Source of the DNA: Rhodospirillales bacterium
Lineage (GTDB): Bacteria; Pseudomonadota; Alphaproteobacteria; Rhodospirillales; Casp-alpha2
Direction: 5' to 3'
DNA: 15,377 nt
Assembly (NCBI GenBank): GCA_028282185.1
Contig: JANQIJ010000111.1
Location: 1-15,377, forward strand
Shown here: positions 1 to 7,050 of the stretch, piece by piece
Layout: each line of letters opens with the position of its first letter
Position numbering within the stretch: the stretch's first letter is position 1
Translations under genes and position numbers: made by a program
The notes under the pieces: generated by a model
Databases searched by the model: none
Told to the model about the DNA's origin: nothing
The model's input: the letters and a program-made list of their open reading frames with translations, nothing else

Positions 1-71
1 GTCGGCTTGCGCAGACTCGACAAGGCAAAGTTCAAGCCCGCCAAGGCCTTGTCGAGTCTGCGCAAGCCGAC
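1..71. repeat. Perfect 26-bp inverted repeat at the window edge, 19-nt loop
   Basis: Bases 1-26 are the exact reverse complement of bases 46-71, separated by 19 bases (27-45). The right arm is normal coding sequence of the crotonase gene, leading into KPTIAAVQG. The left arm begins at the first base of the window. A 26-bp perfect hairpin inside a conserved coding region, placed exactly at a sequence end, is typical of a fold-back chimera or assembly end artefact. A natural stem-loop is the less likely alternative. Confidence 0.9.
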
Positions 72-552
72 GATCGCGGCCGTGCAGGGCAATGCCTTCG
101 GCGGCGGCGTCGGCCTGATCGCCGCCTGTGACATTGCCATTGCCGTGGACAGCGCCGAGTTCGCCCTGACCGAGGTCACGCTCGGCATCATCCCCGCCGC
201 CATCGGCCCCTACGTGGTTTCGGCGATCGGCCCGCGCCAGGCCGCGCGCTATATGCTGACCGGCGAACGGTTCGACGCCCGGCGCGCCATGGAAATCGGA
301 CTGATCACCGAGGTCGTCGCCGCCGATGGGTTGACGGCCCGGGTTGGCGAATTCACCGAGATGCTCCTCGCCAACGGCCCCCGGGCCATGGGCGAGGTCA
401 AGAATCTTATCCGCTATGTCGATGGGCGGATGACGGACGAGGCCTTGATGGCGCAGACCGCCGGTCATATCGCCCGTGTCCGGGCCAGTCAGGAAGCCCG
501 CGAGGGCCTGGCCGCATTTCTGGAGAAGCGCAAGCCCGACTGGCGCCGATAG
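1..552 (+). CDS. Enoyl-CoA hydratase/isomerase (crotonase) family, 5'-truncated; probably methylglutaconyl-CoA hydratase-like
   Basis: C-terminal two thirds of a crotonase-fold enzyme, open from the window edge to TAG at 550-552. The segment KPTIAAVQGNAFGGGVGL holds the oxyanion-hole loop (AFGGG). It is followed by AACDIAIA and then TEVTLGIIPAAIGPYV, where the Glu and the LGIIPA turn form the active-site region. LTGERFDARRAMEIGLITEVV is the usual ending of the core, followed by the helical C-terminal trimerisation part. The phrase E-V-x-L-G-(L/I)-I-P-A-x-I-x-P-Y-V is typical of 3-methylglutaconyl-CoA hydratases of leucine degradation. I infer that role only from this; other acyl-CoA hydratases remain possible. 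The N-terminal third is missing. The residues encoded by bases 1-45 are unreliable because bases 1-26 are an exact inverted copy of 46-71. No leucine-catabolism neighbour is visible to confirm the pathway. Confidence 0.85.
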   Translation, partial: VGLRRLDKAKFKPAKALSSLRKPTIAAVQGNAFGGGVGLIAACDIAIAVDSAEFALTEVTLGIIPAAIGPYVVSAIGPRQAARYMLTGERFDARRAMEIGLITEVVAADGLTARVGEFTEMLLANGPRAMGEVKNLIRYVDGRMTDEALMAQTAGHIARVRASQEAREGLAAFLEKRKPDWRR

Positions 553-758
553 GGCCCGGCGCCTAGACCAGCCGCTCCGAGATCACACCGGCACGGCCCG
601 CTTGCAAGCGGTGTCCCGGGTCCTGGACAGCCGACCTGTGGGTAACTTTCGGTCGTGGCCCCTTTGCCCTGGCCTCGATCCTGGTAAGGTTCGTGTTCCC
701 CGGGCAATGCATTGTCGAAGCCGACGCCACGCCCACCTGCCCAGTTCAGCCCCGCCTC

Positions 759-1196
759 ATGACCCTAAACTTGATCAAGCTCTCCGTTGGCATCGATTCA
801 ATCGATCATTTGGCCCAGGCCCAGGCCGAGCGGGCGGAATCCCGCCGCCGGCAAGGCGGCGATGGCGCCTTGATGCATGTCACCCGCATGTGGCCCCGAC
901 GCAAGGAGGAATTATTGGACGGCGGATCGATATATTGGGTGATCAAGCGGGCGGTACGTTGCCGCCAGCGTCTCGTCGGGTTTCGCGAAACGGTCAATGG
1001 CGCCGGTTTGCCGGCCTGTGGCCTGTTGTTGGATGCGGACCTTGTCCCGGTGCGCCCGCGAAGCTTTCGGCCGTTTCAGGGCTGGCGTTATTTTCCGGCC
1101 GTGGATGCGCCGCCCGATCTGGACGGTGTCGAGCGCGGGGCCAATAGGCTGCCGCCGGAAATGGCCGATGAATTGCGCGGGTTGGGCTTGCTCTGA
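759..1196 (+). CDS. DUF1489 family protein
   Basis: A 145-residue protein. It matches the DUF1489 family, small alphaproteobacterial proteins of unknown function. It starts MTLNLIKLSVGIDSIDHL, has the family core HVTRMWPRRKEELLDGGSIYWVIK in the middle (about residues 46-70), and then RPFQGWRYF near residue 110. ATG 759 is chosen because the family begins at this MxLNLIKL motif; the reading frame is open further upstream to 693 but without family-like sequence. No good Shine-Dalgarno is visible before 759. The gene follows the crotonase gene by 206 bases and may have its own promoter. The rather basic, Arg/Trp-rich core does not point to a specific reaction, and I do not assign one. Confidence 0.85.
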   Translation: MTLNLIKLSVGIDSIDHLAQAQAERAESRRRQGGDGALMHVTRMWPRRKEELLDGGSIYWVIKRAVRCRQRLVGFRETVNGAGLPACGLLLDADLVPVRPRSFRPFQGWRYFPAVDAPPDLDGVERGANRLPPEMADELRGLGLL

Positions 1197-1306
1197 TCCT
1201 GCGTCGGCCGGCGTGGGCGGACCTAGACGGTTGCGTGATCGGGGGCCCGGCGGTTAGGCTCCTGGCGAATAGGGAGGCGGCGAAACCGCCGGCGCGTAAC
1301 CTGGCC

Positions 1307-1798
1307 ATGGCCGACAAACCTGAAATCATCAATCCGCCGAACAAGCTGAAGACCAAGGTCAGCACCGGCGGGACCGGCGCGGTGACGCCGGAAACCCTGG
1401 CACAGGCCGAAGCCTCGTTCGCCGAGATGAGGGCCGACTACCTGGAATGGGTCGAGGCGGATCTCGGCAAACTGGCAAATGCCTTGGCCGGTTTGAAGGT
1501 CGGCATGACCGCCGGCGACGCAATCTATCGCGATTTGTTTGCCGTTGCCCATGACGTCAAGGGCCAGGGTGGCAGCTTCGGTTACCATTTGATGACCGAA
1601 ATCGGCACGCTGATGTGCCGCTATCTGAAGGATTTGGATCGGGTCGACGAAGAGAGTATGGAGCTTCTCGCGCTGTGCCTCGACGCCATGTGGGCGGTGA
1701 TCAATCGACGCCTGTCAGGCGATGGCGGCAGCGATGGACGCCGGGTGATGGCCGGCCTGACCCGGGTCGCCGAGAAGGTCGCCACGCCGCCGCGTTGA
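1307..1798 (+). CDS. Stand-alone histidine-phosphotransfer (HPt) domain protein
   Basis: A 163-residue protein. The motif FAVAHDVKGQGGSFGY (about residues 78-93) is an HPt phosphoacceptor helix. His82 is the likely phosphorylated residue, followed by the usual Lys-Gly and small-residue face. Residues 1-30 are a Pro/Lys/Thr-rich, probably disordered leader. The rest is predicted helical, as expected for a four-helix HPt bundle. HPt proteins relay phosphate between hybrid kinases and response regulators in the cytoplasm. No kinase or receiver gene is in the window, so the partner is unknown. ATG 1307 was chosen because the protein then begins MADKPEI; a GTG at 1235 is in frame but gives a low-complexity extension. 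A purine-rich AGGGAGG lies about 27 bases upstream, too far to be a convincing ribosome-binding site, so the start is uncertain. Confidence 0.8.
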   Translation: MADKPEIINPPNKLKTKVSTGGTGAVTPETLAQAEASFAEMRADYLEWVEADLGKLANALAGLKVGMTAGDAIYRDLFAVAHDVKGQGGSFGYHLMTEIGTLMCRYLKDLDRVDEESMELLALCLDAMWAVINRRLSGDGGSDGRRVMAGLTRVAEKVATPPR

Positions 1799-1809
1799 TC
1801 GCGGTGCCG

Positions 1810-1836
1810 GACCATCGCGGGCGATTTCCGATGGTC
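1810..1836. terminator. 8-bp stem hairpin after the HPt gene (terminator-like, no T-run)
   Basis: GACCATCG (1810-1817) pairs perfectly with CGATGGTC (1829-1836) across an 11-base loop, 11 bases after the HPt stop codon and before the convergent 3' end of the PadR-like gene. There is no T-tract on either strand, so intrinsic termination is not assured. It may simply mark or protect the 3' ends of the convergent transcripts. Confidence 0.3.
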
Positions 1837-1873
1837 GCTGCCCGGAGCGGATGGCCGCGCGCCAGGCGTCGGT

Positions 1874-2428
1874 TCAAGCGCCTTCCTTCTCAAGGCGTTC
1901 CGACATCTCTTCCAGCCAGGTGATGCGCCCCCTGAGGGCTTCGATATCGTGATCCAGCCAGTCGACCAGCAGAGTCTCGCCGTCACCATTGTGGCTGCGC
2001 AGGCTTTCCAGGCGGGCGATCTCGCCTTCCGCGGCCTCGAGCAGCAAGTCGATCTGATCCAGCTGATCGTCGGTTTTCAGAAGGTGCAGGAATCGGAACT
2101 TTAGGGCCATGATCAGCTTGTTCATGTCATTGCTTTGCGCGCGTATCCGTGCGGTCAGCAAGGTCGTCAACTGTTGGCGGCCATCGTCCGTGATGGTCAG
2201 CAGCGCGTCGTCCTCCAGGCCCTTGCCTTCGGCGGCGCTGACCAGGCCCTCGTACTTCAACAATTCGATGGAGGTTCCCATGACGTCCAGGGACGGCCCC
2301 AGAATGTGGCTGGTGAAGTGACGGACCTCCTGGGCCAAGGCACTGTAGTTCAAGGCGCCGGCCGCCAGCGTGCCCAACGCGCAAAGCCGCACCGCCTCGC
2401 GGGGGGTCAGGGTGTTGTCCGAATACAT
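1874..2428 (-). CDS. PadR-like winged-helix transcriptional regulator (tentative)
   Basis: A 184-residue protein starting MYSDNTLTPREAVRLCALG. Residues 8-95 read like a winged-helix domain: an opening helix (PREAVRLCALGTLA), a central region (SLDVMGTSIELLKYEGLV) resembling a recognition helix plus the strand leading into the wing, and LTITDDGRQQLTTLL as the wing and following helix (compare the L-T-x-x-G-x-x-x-L signature of PadR proteins). Residues about 105-184 are strongly amphipathic and charged, fitting a C-terminal dimerisation coiled coil. ATG 2428 is preferred because GGAG lies about 9 bases before it; a TTG at 2443 is in frame upstream. The gene follows the aminotransferase on the same strand after 106 bases and may be co-transcribed with it. 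The regulator assignment is an inference from shape, not a clear family match. Confidence 0.55.
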   Translation of the reverse strand: MYSDNTLTPREAVRLCALGTLAAGALNYSALAQEVRHFTSHILGPSLDVMGTSIELLKYEGLVSAAEGKGLEDDALLTITDDGRQQLTTLLTARIRAQSNDMNKLIMALKFRFLHLLKTDDQLDQIDLLLEAAEGEIARLESLRSHNGDGETLLVDWLDHDIEALRGRITWLEEMSERLEKEGA

Positions 2429-2466
2429 CAGCGCGGGCTCCAAATATCATCGCCGCCGGGTGGGCT

Positions 2467-2484
2467 AGACCCGAAACCGAGTCT
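2467..2484 (-). other. 7-bp hairpin between aminotransferase and PadR-like gene
   Basis: AGACCCG and CGAGTCT form a 7-bp stem (one G-U pair) with a 4-base loop. It lies in the 106-base gap after the aminotransferase stop and before the PadR-like start. It has no T-tract, so it is not a classical terminator. It could be an RNA-stability element or chance in GC-rich sequence. Confidence 0.2.
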
Positions 2485-2534
2485 ATGGCCGCGTCGGACG
2501 CCTGTCCAGCGGGCCACCCGACAACGGCCGGGAC

Positions 2535-3920
2535 CTAGGCCGCGGCCTCGGCCAGCCAGTGTTCAGTGCGGTTCAAACCTTCGCCGAACCGGGTCAGGAT
2601 ATCGTCGATGTCGGCCGCCGTGGCGATCAGCGGCGGGCAGAAGGCCAAGGAGTCGCCCAGCGCCCGCGTGACCAATCCGGCTTCGTAACAGAAAGCCTGG
2701 CACGTCGCGCCGACGGCCATGGCCGGGTCGAAGGGCGTTTTTTCCGCCTTGTCATTGACCAACTCGATGGCGCCGATCAGGCCAAGACCTCGGACCTCGC
2801 CGACCAGGGGGTGGCCGGCGAAACGGCGCAAACCGTCCTGCAGGGCCGGAGCCGTCATCCGGACGTGGTCGACGATGTCGCGTTCTTCATAAATTGCCAA
2901 GGTTTCCAAAGCCACGGCGGCGGCGACCGGATGCCCGGCATAGGTGGAGCCGTGGCCGAAAACACCGAAAGCCTCGCTTTGCTTAACCAAATCTCGGTAA
3001 ATTTCTTCCGAGATCATCAGGGCCGACATGGGGATGTATCCCGAGGTCAGCGCCTTTGCCATGGTCATCATGTCCGGCTTCAGGCCCATGGTCGTGGTCC
3101 CCCACATGTTACCGGTCCGGCCGAAACCGCAGATCACTTCGTCGGCCACCAGCATCACGTCGTGCTTGGCCAGCACGGCCTGGACCTTGCCGTAGTAGGT
3201 TTCCGGCGGCACGATCACGCCGCCGGCGCCCAGCACCGGTTCGGCGAAGAACGCGGCGACCGTTTCCGGCCCTTCGTCCAGGATCAACTGTTCCAGGTTG
3301 TCGGCCAGCCGCGTGGCGAAGTCGGCGGCCGTTTCACCCGGTTCGGCGAACCGGTAATGGTGCGGGCAATCCGTATGCAGGACGCCCTGGATCGGCAGGT
3401 CGAAATCGCCATGCAGGTGGGGCAGGCCTGTCAAGCTGGCGCCGGCGACGGTGACCCCATGGTAGCCCTTCTTGCGGGCGATCAGCTTCTTCTTATGCGG
3501 TCGGCCGCGGGCATTGTTGACGTACCAGATCAGCTTGACCGCCAGGTCGATGGCTTCCGAGCCGGAATTGGCGAACAGCACCTTGGACATGGGCACCGGC
3601 GCCAGACCCAAAAGCCGTTCCGCCAGATCGATGGTCACGTCCGGTGTCTTATGGGCGAAGCAATGATAGTTGGGCAGTCGTTCCAGTTCCCGGCGCGCCG
3701 CGTCGACCAGGCGTTGTTCGCTGAAACCCAGGGACACGGCCCAGAGCCCGGCCAGGCCTTCGACGTATTCCTTGCCGGCATCGTCGAAGACGCGAATGCC
3801 GCGACCCCGGCTGACGATCTGCGGGCCGATCTGTTCATGTTTCGCCAGGTTCGTATAACCATGCACGTGATAGGCGATGTCGCGGCTGGCGGCGGAGTTT
3901 CCGGGGGGTGGACTGGACAT
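2535..3920 (-). CDS. Class-III PLP aminotransferase (omega-amino acid/diamine:pyruvate type)
   Basis: A 461-residue, full-length fold-type I aminotransferase. Visible landmarks are LAGLWAVSLGF (about 56-66), NSGSEA (118-123, PLP phosphate binding), KGYHGVT (151-157, the Tyr stacking on PLP), AEPVLGAGG (226-234), VADEVICGFGRTG (258-270, Asp260 to the pyridine nitrogen) and TMAKALTSGY (286-295), with Lys289 as the Schiff-base lysine. FGHGSTYAGHP (321-331) supplies the phosphate-binding Thr, and VTRALGD (417-423) supplies the arginine that flips to bind carboxylate substrates. This pattern resembles putrescine:pyruvate and omega-transaminases such as SpuC or the Chromobacterium violaceum enzyme. 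The exact amine donor cannot be read from sequence. ATG 3920 has an AGGCAGG-like site just upstream. The gene diverges from the universal stress gene and precedes the PadR-like gene, which could be its regulator. Confidence 0.9.
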   Translation of the reverse strand: MSSPPPGNSAASRDIAYHVHGYTNLAKHEQIGPQIVSRGRGIRVFDDAGKEYVEGLAGLWAVSLGFSEQRLVDAARRELERLPNYHCFAHKTPDVTIDLAERLLGLAPVPMSKVLFANSGSEAIDLAVKLIWYVNNARGRPHKKKLIARKKGYHGVTVAGASLTGLPHLHGDFDLPIQGVLHTDCPHHYRFAEPGETAADFATRLADNLEQLILDEGPETVAAFFAEPVLGAGGVIVPPETYYGKVQAVLAKHDVMLVADEVICGFGRTGNMWGTTTMGLKPDMMTMAKALTSGYIPMSALMISEEIYRDLVKQSEAFGVFGHGSTYAGHPVAAAVALETLAIYEERDIVDHVRMTAPALQDGLRRFAGHPLVGEVRGLGLIGAIELVNDKAEKTPFDPAMAVGATCQAFCYEAGLVTRALGDSLAFCPPLIATAADIDDILTRFGEGLNRTEHWLAEAAA

Positions 3921-4030
3921 GGCCTGCCTTTCGCGGACGATGAAGGGGACGCGATCAGTTTGAAATAGGCTGTGCAGCGGGGCAATGCACGAAGATTCGA
4001 ATAGCCGGGCGAAAAATAAATCCGCGCGGC

Positions 4031-4044
4031 TTGATCCGTGTCAT
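4031..4044. promoter_or_regulatory. FNR/FixK-like half-conserved palindrome upstream of the universal stress gene
   Basis: TTGATCCGTGTCAT matches the CRP/FNR-family consensus TTGAY-N4-RTCAA at nine of ten defined positions; only the last base differs. It lies 67 bases before the universal stress protein start, in the 190-base divergent region. Universal stress genes of proteobacteria are often controlled by FNR/Anr/FixK proteins under low oxygen. The assignment is from motif resemblance alone. Confidence 0.35.
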
Positions 4045-4110
4045 GTACGGTTCCGATGGGCCGGGCTTCAATGGTGGAAATCGAGGAACCCACTCCATAG
4101 GAGACGATCC

Positions 4111-4947
4111 ATGGCATTGAAAGACATCACCGTCCATATGGACAACGCGGAAGACGCCCAGGCCCGGGCCAAGGCGGCATTGTCCCTGGCGATTGCCCAT
4201 GGCGCGCATTTGACCGGGGTCTACGCCATCCCCAGTCCGGTCATCCCGACCTATGCCGAGGTGCATGTGAACCCGGAGATCCTGGATGCCCAGAAACAGG
4301 CGGCCGCAGACGCCGCCGAGGAAGCCCGCGTGGCCTTTGCCAAGGCGGCGCCGGGGAATGCGGGGGTCTCCGTCGAGTGGCGGGCCTCGCCCGGCGATGC
4401 GGGCCGCCTGCTCGGCATGCATGGCCGCTATGCGGACCTTTTGGTGGTCGGTCAGAGCGATCCGGACCGGGGCCTGTTCCAGGGCGACCGGGACATGCCC
4501 GATCGCCTGATCCTGACCGCCGGCCGGCCGGTCATGGTTCTGCCCCATCGATACAATGGCGACCTGGCCTGCAAGCGAATCCTGATCGCCTGGGACGGCG
4601 GCGCCTTGGCCGCGCGGGCGGTGCATGATTCGCTGGCCCTTTTGGAGAAAGCGGACGAGGTCCGCGTCATGGTCGTCAATCCGGACCTGAATGACGGCCC
4701 CAAACATGATCCAGGCGCCGACATCGCCACCCATCTGGCGCGCCACGGGGTCAAGGTCGAGGCCGACCATGTGACTTCCGGCGAGGTCGATCCCGGCAAC
4801 ATGCTGTTGAGCCGCGCCGCCGACATGCAGGCGGACTTGATGGTCATGGGCGCCTACGGCCATGCCCGCTGGTCCGAACTGCTGCTCGGTGGGGTCACCA
4901 ACCGGGTGTTGTCGAACCAGACCCTGCCGGTCCTGATGTCGCACTAG
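4111..4947 (+). CDS. Universal stress protein with two tandem Usp domains
   Basis: A 278-residue cytoplasmic protein with two UspA-type alpha/beta domains. Domain 1 (about 1-147) starts MALKDITVHMDNAED and ends LILTAGRPVMVLPH. Domain 2 (about 155-278) starts KRILIAWDGG and ends VLSNQTLPVLMSH. Domain 2 carries the ATP-binding signature G-x2-G-x9-G-V-T in GAYGHARWSELLLGGVT (Gly247, Gly250, Gly260). Domain 1 has only a degenerate version (VVGQSDPDRG...), so probably only one domain per chain binds ATP. ATG 4111 follows a good GGAGA ribosome-binding site at 4100-4104. An upstream in-frame ATG at 3985 is rejected because it lacks such a site and adds non-Usp sequence. Such proteins act in stress or anaerobic survival; the client here is unknown. 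The upstream FNR-like box suggests oxygen control. Confidence 0.9.
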   Translation: MALKDITVHMDNAEDAQARAKAALSLAIAHGAHLTGVYAIPSPVIPTYAEVHVNPEILDAQKQAAADAAEEARVAFAKAAPGNAGVSVEWRASPGDAGRLLGMHGRYADLLVVGQSDPDRGLFQGDRDMPDRLILTAGRPVMVLPHRYNGDLACKRILIAWDGGALAARAVHDSLALLEKADEVRVMVVNPDLNDGPKHDPGADIATHLARHGVKVEADHVTSGEVDPGNMLLSRAADMQADLMVMGAYGHARWSELLLGGVTNRVLSNQTLPVLMSH

Positions 4948-4979
4948 GGTTTGCCATCCGGCGACGATGTGGGAAACCC
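4947..4979. terminator. Hairpin between convergent universal-stress and dppC-like genes
   Basis: GGGTTTGCC (4947-4955) can pair with GGGAAACCC (4971-4979), giving a 9-bp stem with one mismatch and a 15-base loop. It begins at the last base of the universal stress stop codon, in the 68-base gap between two convergent genes. There is no T-run after it. A role as a shared 3'-end structure is plausible but unproven. Confidence 0.3.
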
Positions 4980-5015
4980 GGCCCTAATCCGGGCGCGGTC
5001 GGATGGGGTCAAACA

Positions 5016-5951
5016 TTAGCTGCGGTCGTGTTCCAGCGAGCGGGGGTCGAGCGCGTCCTGCAGGCCGTCGCCGACGAAATTGAAGGCGATCACCGTGACG
5101 AAGATCAACAGGCCGGGATAGATCGCCAGCGCCGGCGCGTCCCAAATCAGTTCCTGGGCGTTGGTCAGCAGGTTTCCCCAACTGGGGATCGGCGGCTGGA
5201 TGCCGAGGCCAAGGAAGCTCAAGACCGATTCCAACAGGATCACGTTGCCGACGCTGAGCGTCGTCGCAACGATGATCGGCGAGGCCAGATTGGGCAGGAT
5301 ATGCGCCGTCATGATCCGCAGGCTGGACGCCCCTTGGGCCCGCGCGGCCATGACGAAGGGGCGTTCGCGCAAGCTGAGCGCCGTCGCCCGGACCAGGCGG
5401 GCCACGGTGGTCCAGCCGACCAGGGCGACGATGACGACAATGCGGTACAGGCTCACGCTTTCCGATTGGGCGATGTCGCGGGGGATGCCCAGCTTTTCCA
5501 GGTCCAGGGCCGCCAGGACGATCAACAACGGCAGCAGGGGCAGGGCGATGAAGCCGTCGGTCAAGCGCATGAACAACGTGTCCATGCGGCCACCGAAGTA
5601 TCCGGAAATCAGGCCGATCGTGGTGCCGATGAAGGCCGCCGTCAACGCCGCGGCCAGGCCAACGGCGAGCGACACCCGACCGCCGTAAAGAAGCCGCACC
5701 AGAACGTCGCGGCCGGCTTCGTCGGTCCCTAGTAGATGGTCGCTGGTCGGCGGCTGGAACCGGCCGAACAGGTTGACCGCGTTGCCGTCGACGCCGAGCG
5801 CCGCCTCGATTACCGACGCCAACAGGGCCAGCGCCGCCAGGATGACAAGCACGCCCAGGCTGACCACGGCCAAGCGATGGCGCCAGAACCGGCGGGCGAC
5901 CAACTGCAGCGGCGTCCGGCCGACGGCGGCGTTTTGCGCGGTGTCGCTCAT
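5016..5951 (-). CDS. ABC transporter permease, DppC/OppC-like
   Basis: A 311-residue inner-membrane permease of the peptide/nickel family. A cytoplasmic N-terminus leads into a first membrane segment (about 27-50). The family motif GTDEAGRDVLVRLLYGGR follows (75-92), then further hydrophobic segments (about 93-118, 135-150, 168-190, 225-250, 275-292). The EAA loop that contacts the ATPase is MAARAQGASSLRIMTAHILPN-like at 201-221. SFLGLGIQPPIPSWGNLL (245-262) and NFVGDGLQDALDPR (291-304) are the standard DppC ending. The start overlaps the stop of the DppB-like gene in an ATGA, so the two are translationally coupled. No ATPase gene follows: the next gene is convergent. Substrate cannot be deduced; peptides are the family default. 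Confidence 0.92.
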   Translation of the reverse strand: MSDTAQNAAVGRTPLQLVARRFWRHRLAVVSLGVLVILAALALLASVIEAALGVDGNAVNLFGRFQPPTSDHLLGTDEAGRDVLVRLLYGGRVSLAVGLAAALTAAFIGTTIGLISGYFGGRMDTLFMRLTDGFIALPLLPLLIVLAALDLEKLGIPRDIAQSESVSLYRIVVIVALVGWTTVARLVRATALSLRERPFVMAARAQGASSLRIMTAHILPNLASPIIVATTLSVGNVILLESVLSFLGLGIQPPIPSWGNLLTNAQELIWDAPALAIYPGLLIFVTVIAFNFVGDGLQDALDPRSLEHDRS

Positions 5952-6913
5952 GGCTGGCGCGCCTCGAAACCGATGCGCGGGTCGAGCCAGGCATAGGCCA
6001 GGTCGGCCAGGATGTTGCCGATCAGGGTGACCAGGGTGGCGAGCAGCAGACAGATCAGCGCCAGATTGAAATCGTTGCCCATGACCGCGTCGTAGGTCAG
6101 CTTGCCCATCCCCGGATAGGCGAAGATCGTTTCCGTGATCAGGGCGCCGGAAAACAGAAAACCGAAATCCAGGGCGATGATCGTCGTCACCGGGATCAGC
6201 GCGTTCCTGAGCGCATGGCCCAGCACCACCCGCCGTTCGCTCAGGCCCTTGGCCCGGGCCGTGCGGATATAGTCCTGGCGCAGCGTCTCAAGCATGCTGG
6301 CCCGCATGTAGCGGGTATGGCCGCCGACGCTGGCCAGCGTCAGGCTCATCGCCGGCAGAACCAGGTAGATCAGCTTGTCCGACCAGTCATCGACCCCCGG
6401 CGTGCCGAAACCGCCCGCCGGCAAGATGCCCAGGACCACGGCGAACAGGATGATCAGCAGCAGACCCAGCCAAAAGGACGGGATCGAGATTCCGGCGAAG
6501 GCCATCAGGTTGACCGCGTAATCCCGAGGCGAATAGGGCTTTACCGCCGCATAGATGCCGAGCGGCAGGCCGATCGCGAGCGCCAGGGCCAGGCTGATGC
6601 CCAACAGCGCCAGAGTGTTGCCGAGCGCCGGCAGCAGAACGGTAATGACCGGCTGGGCGAACAGCCGGGAAAACCCGAAATCGCCTTGCAGGACAGCCCA
6701 GAGCCAGACGCCGTAGCGTTCCACCAGGGGGCGGTCGAGGCCGTAGATTTCGCGGAGCCGCGCGATGTCGTCGGACGTCATTTCCGGGTCGGCGGAGATC
6801 AGCAGATCCACCGGGTCCCCCGGCATCAGGCCGATCAGGCCGAAGATCACGAAGGACATGACCGTCAGGACGACGGCGGATTGGACGAGGCGTTGTCCCA
6901 GAAACCAGAGCAT
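5948..6913 (-). CDS. ABC transporter permease, DppB/OppB-like
   Basis: A 321-residue membrane permease. It opens MLWFLGQRLVQSAVVLTVMSF with the first transmembrane segment, then has the family motif LMPGDPVDLL (29-38) and a periplasmic region with YGLDRPLVERYGVWL (57-71). Five more hydrophobic segments follow (about 98-122, 134-166, 180-198, 240-262, 285-308). The EAA loop is YIRTARAKGLSERRVVLGHALRN-like (215-237), and it ends DLAYAWLDPRIGF, the classical DppB terminus. There is no recognisable Shine-Dalgarno before ATG 6913, but a 32-codon ORF ends 9 bases upstream, so translation may be coupled to it. It forms the heterodimeric channel with the DppC-like protein. The solute-binding partner lies on the other side of the carbamoyltransferase gene. 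Confidence 0.92.
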   Translation of the reverse strand: MLWFLGQRLVQSAVVLTVMSFVIFGLIGLMPGDPVDLLISADPEMTSDDIARLREIYGLDRPLVERYGVWLWAVLQGDFGFSRLFAQPVITVLLPALGNTLALLGISLALALAIGLPLGIYAAVKPYSPRDYAVNLMAFAGISIPSFWLGLLLIILFAVVLGILPAGGFGTPGVDDWSDKLIYLVLPAMSLTLASVGGHTRYMRASMLETLRQDYIRTARAKGLSERRVVLGHALRNALIPVTTIIALDFGFLFSGALITETIFAYPGMGKLTYDAVMGNDFNLALICLLLATLVTLIGNILADLAYAWLDPRIGFEARQP

Positions 6914-6922
6914 TGGCAGAGA

Positions 6923-7021
6923 TTAGTGGGCGGGGCCGAGGCCCGCCAGATGAATAACAAGCGGCGCGTCCGAGACCGCGCGCTTGAGCGACATGAGGGC
7001 CTTGCGATCAGCGCCCTTCAT
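6923..7021 (-). CDS. Possible 32-aa small ORF immediately upstream of dppB-like gene
   Basis: ATG 7021 to TAA 6925-6923 encodes MKGADRKALMSLKRAVSDAP followed by LVIHLAGLGPAH. It lies between the carbamoyltransferase stop and the DppB-like start, ending 9 bases before the latter. Its codons are GC-rich like the native genes and unlike the carbamoyltransferase. The dppB-like start has no ribosome-binding site of its own, so this ORF could load ribosomes for it. Its own upstream sequence has only a weak purine stretch (AGAA). I recognise no family. It could also be a chance ORF, or debris from the original junction between binding protein and permease. Confidence 0.35.
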   Translation of the reverse strand: MKGADRKALMSLKRAVSDAPLVIHLAGLGPAH

Positions 7022-7029
7022 TTCTGGTC

Positions 7030-7050
7030 AAAAAAACAGGAAGCCGCCTG
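7030..7050 (-). terminator. Weak intrinsic terminator-like element after the carbamoyltransferase gene
   Basis: Read on the minus strand, CAGG-CGGCTT-CCTG forms a 4-bp stem directly followed by seven T residues (7036-7030), about 50 bases downstream of the carbamoyltransferase stop codon. The T-run is good but the stem is short, so termination would be partial at best. If active it would lower expression of the permeases relative to the upstream genes. Confidence 0.3.

Noticed and set aside
542..563. GGCGCC...GGCGCC hairpin around the crotonase stop codon
   Set aside because: A six-base self-complementary GC word repeated once in GC-rich DNA, no T-run; not enough for a terminator call.
771..778. 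TTGATCAA palindrome resembling an FNR half-site pair
   Set aside because: It lies inside the DUF1489 coding sequence four codons after the start and lacks the 4-base spacer of a real FNR box.
2559..3968. Long open frame (about 469 codons) on the plus strand
   Set aside because: It is antisense to the well-supported class-III aminotransferase; its translation is Gln/Arg/Gly/His-rich without family motifs, as expected for shadow frames in GC-rich DNA.
3955..4944. Open frame of about 329 codons on the minus strand
   Set aside because: Antisense shadow of the universal stress protein, with low-complexity Gln/His/Gly-rich translation.
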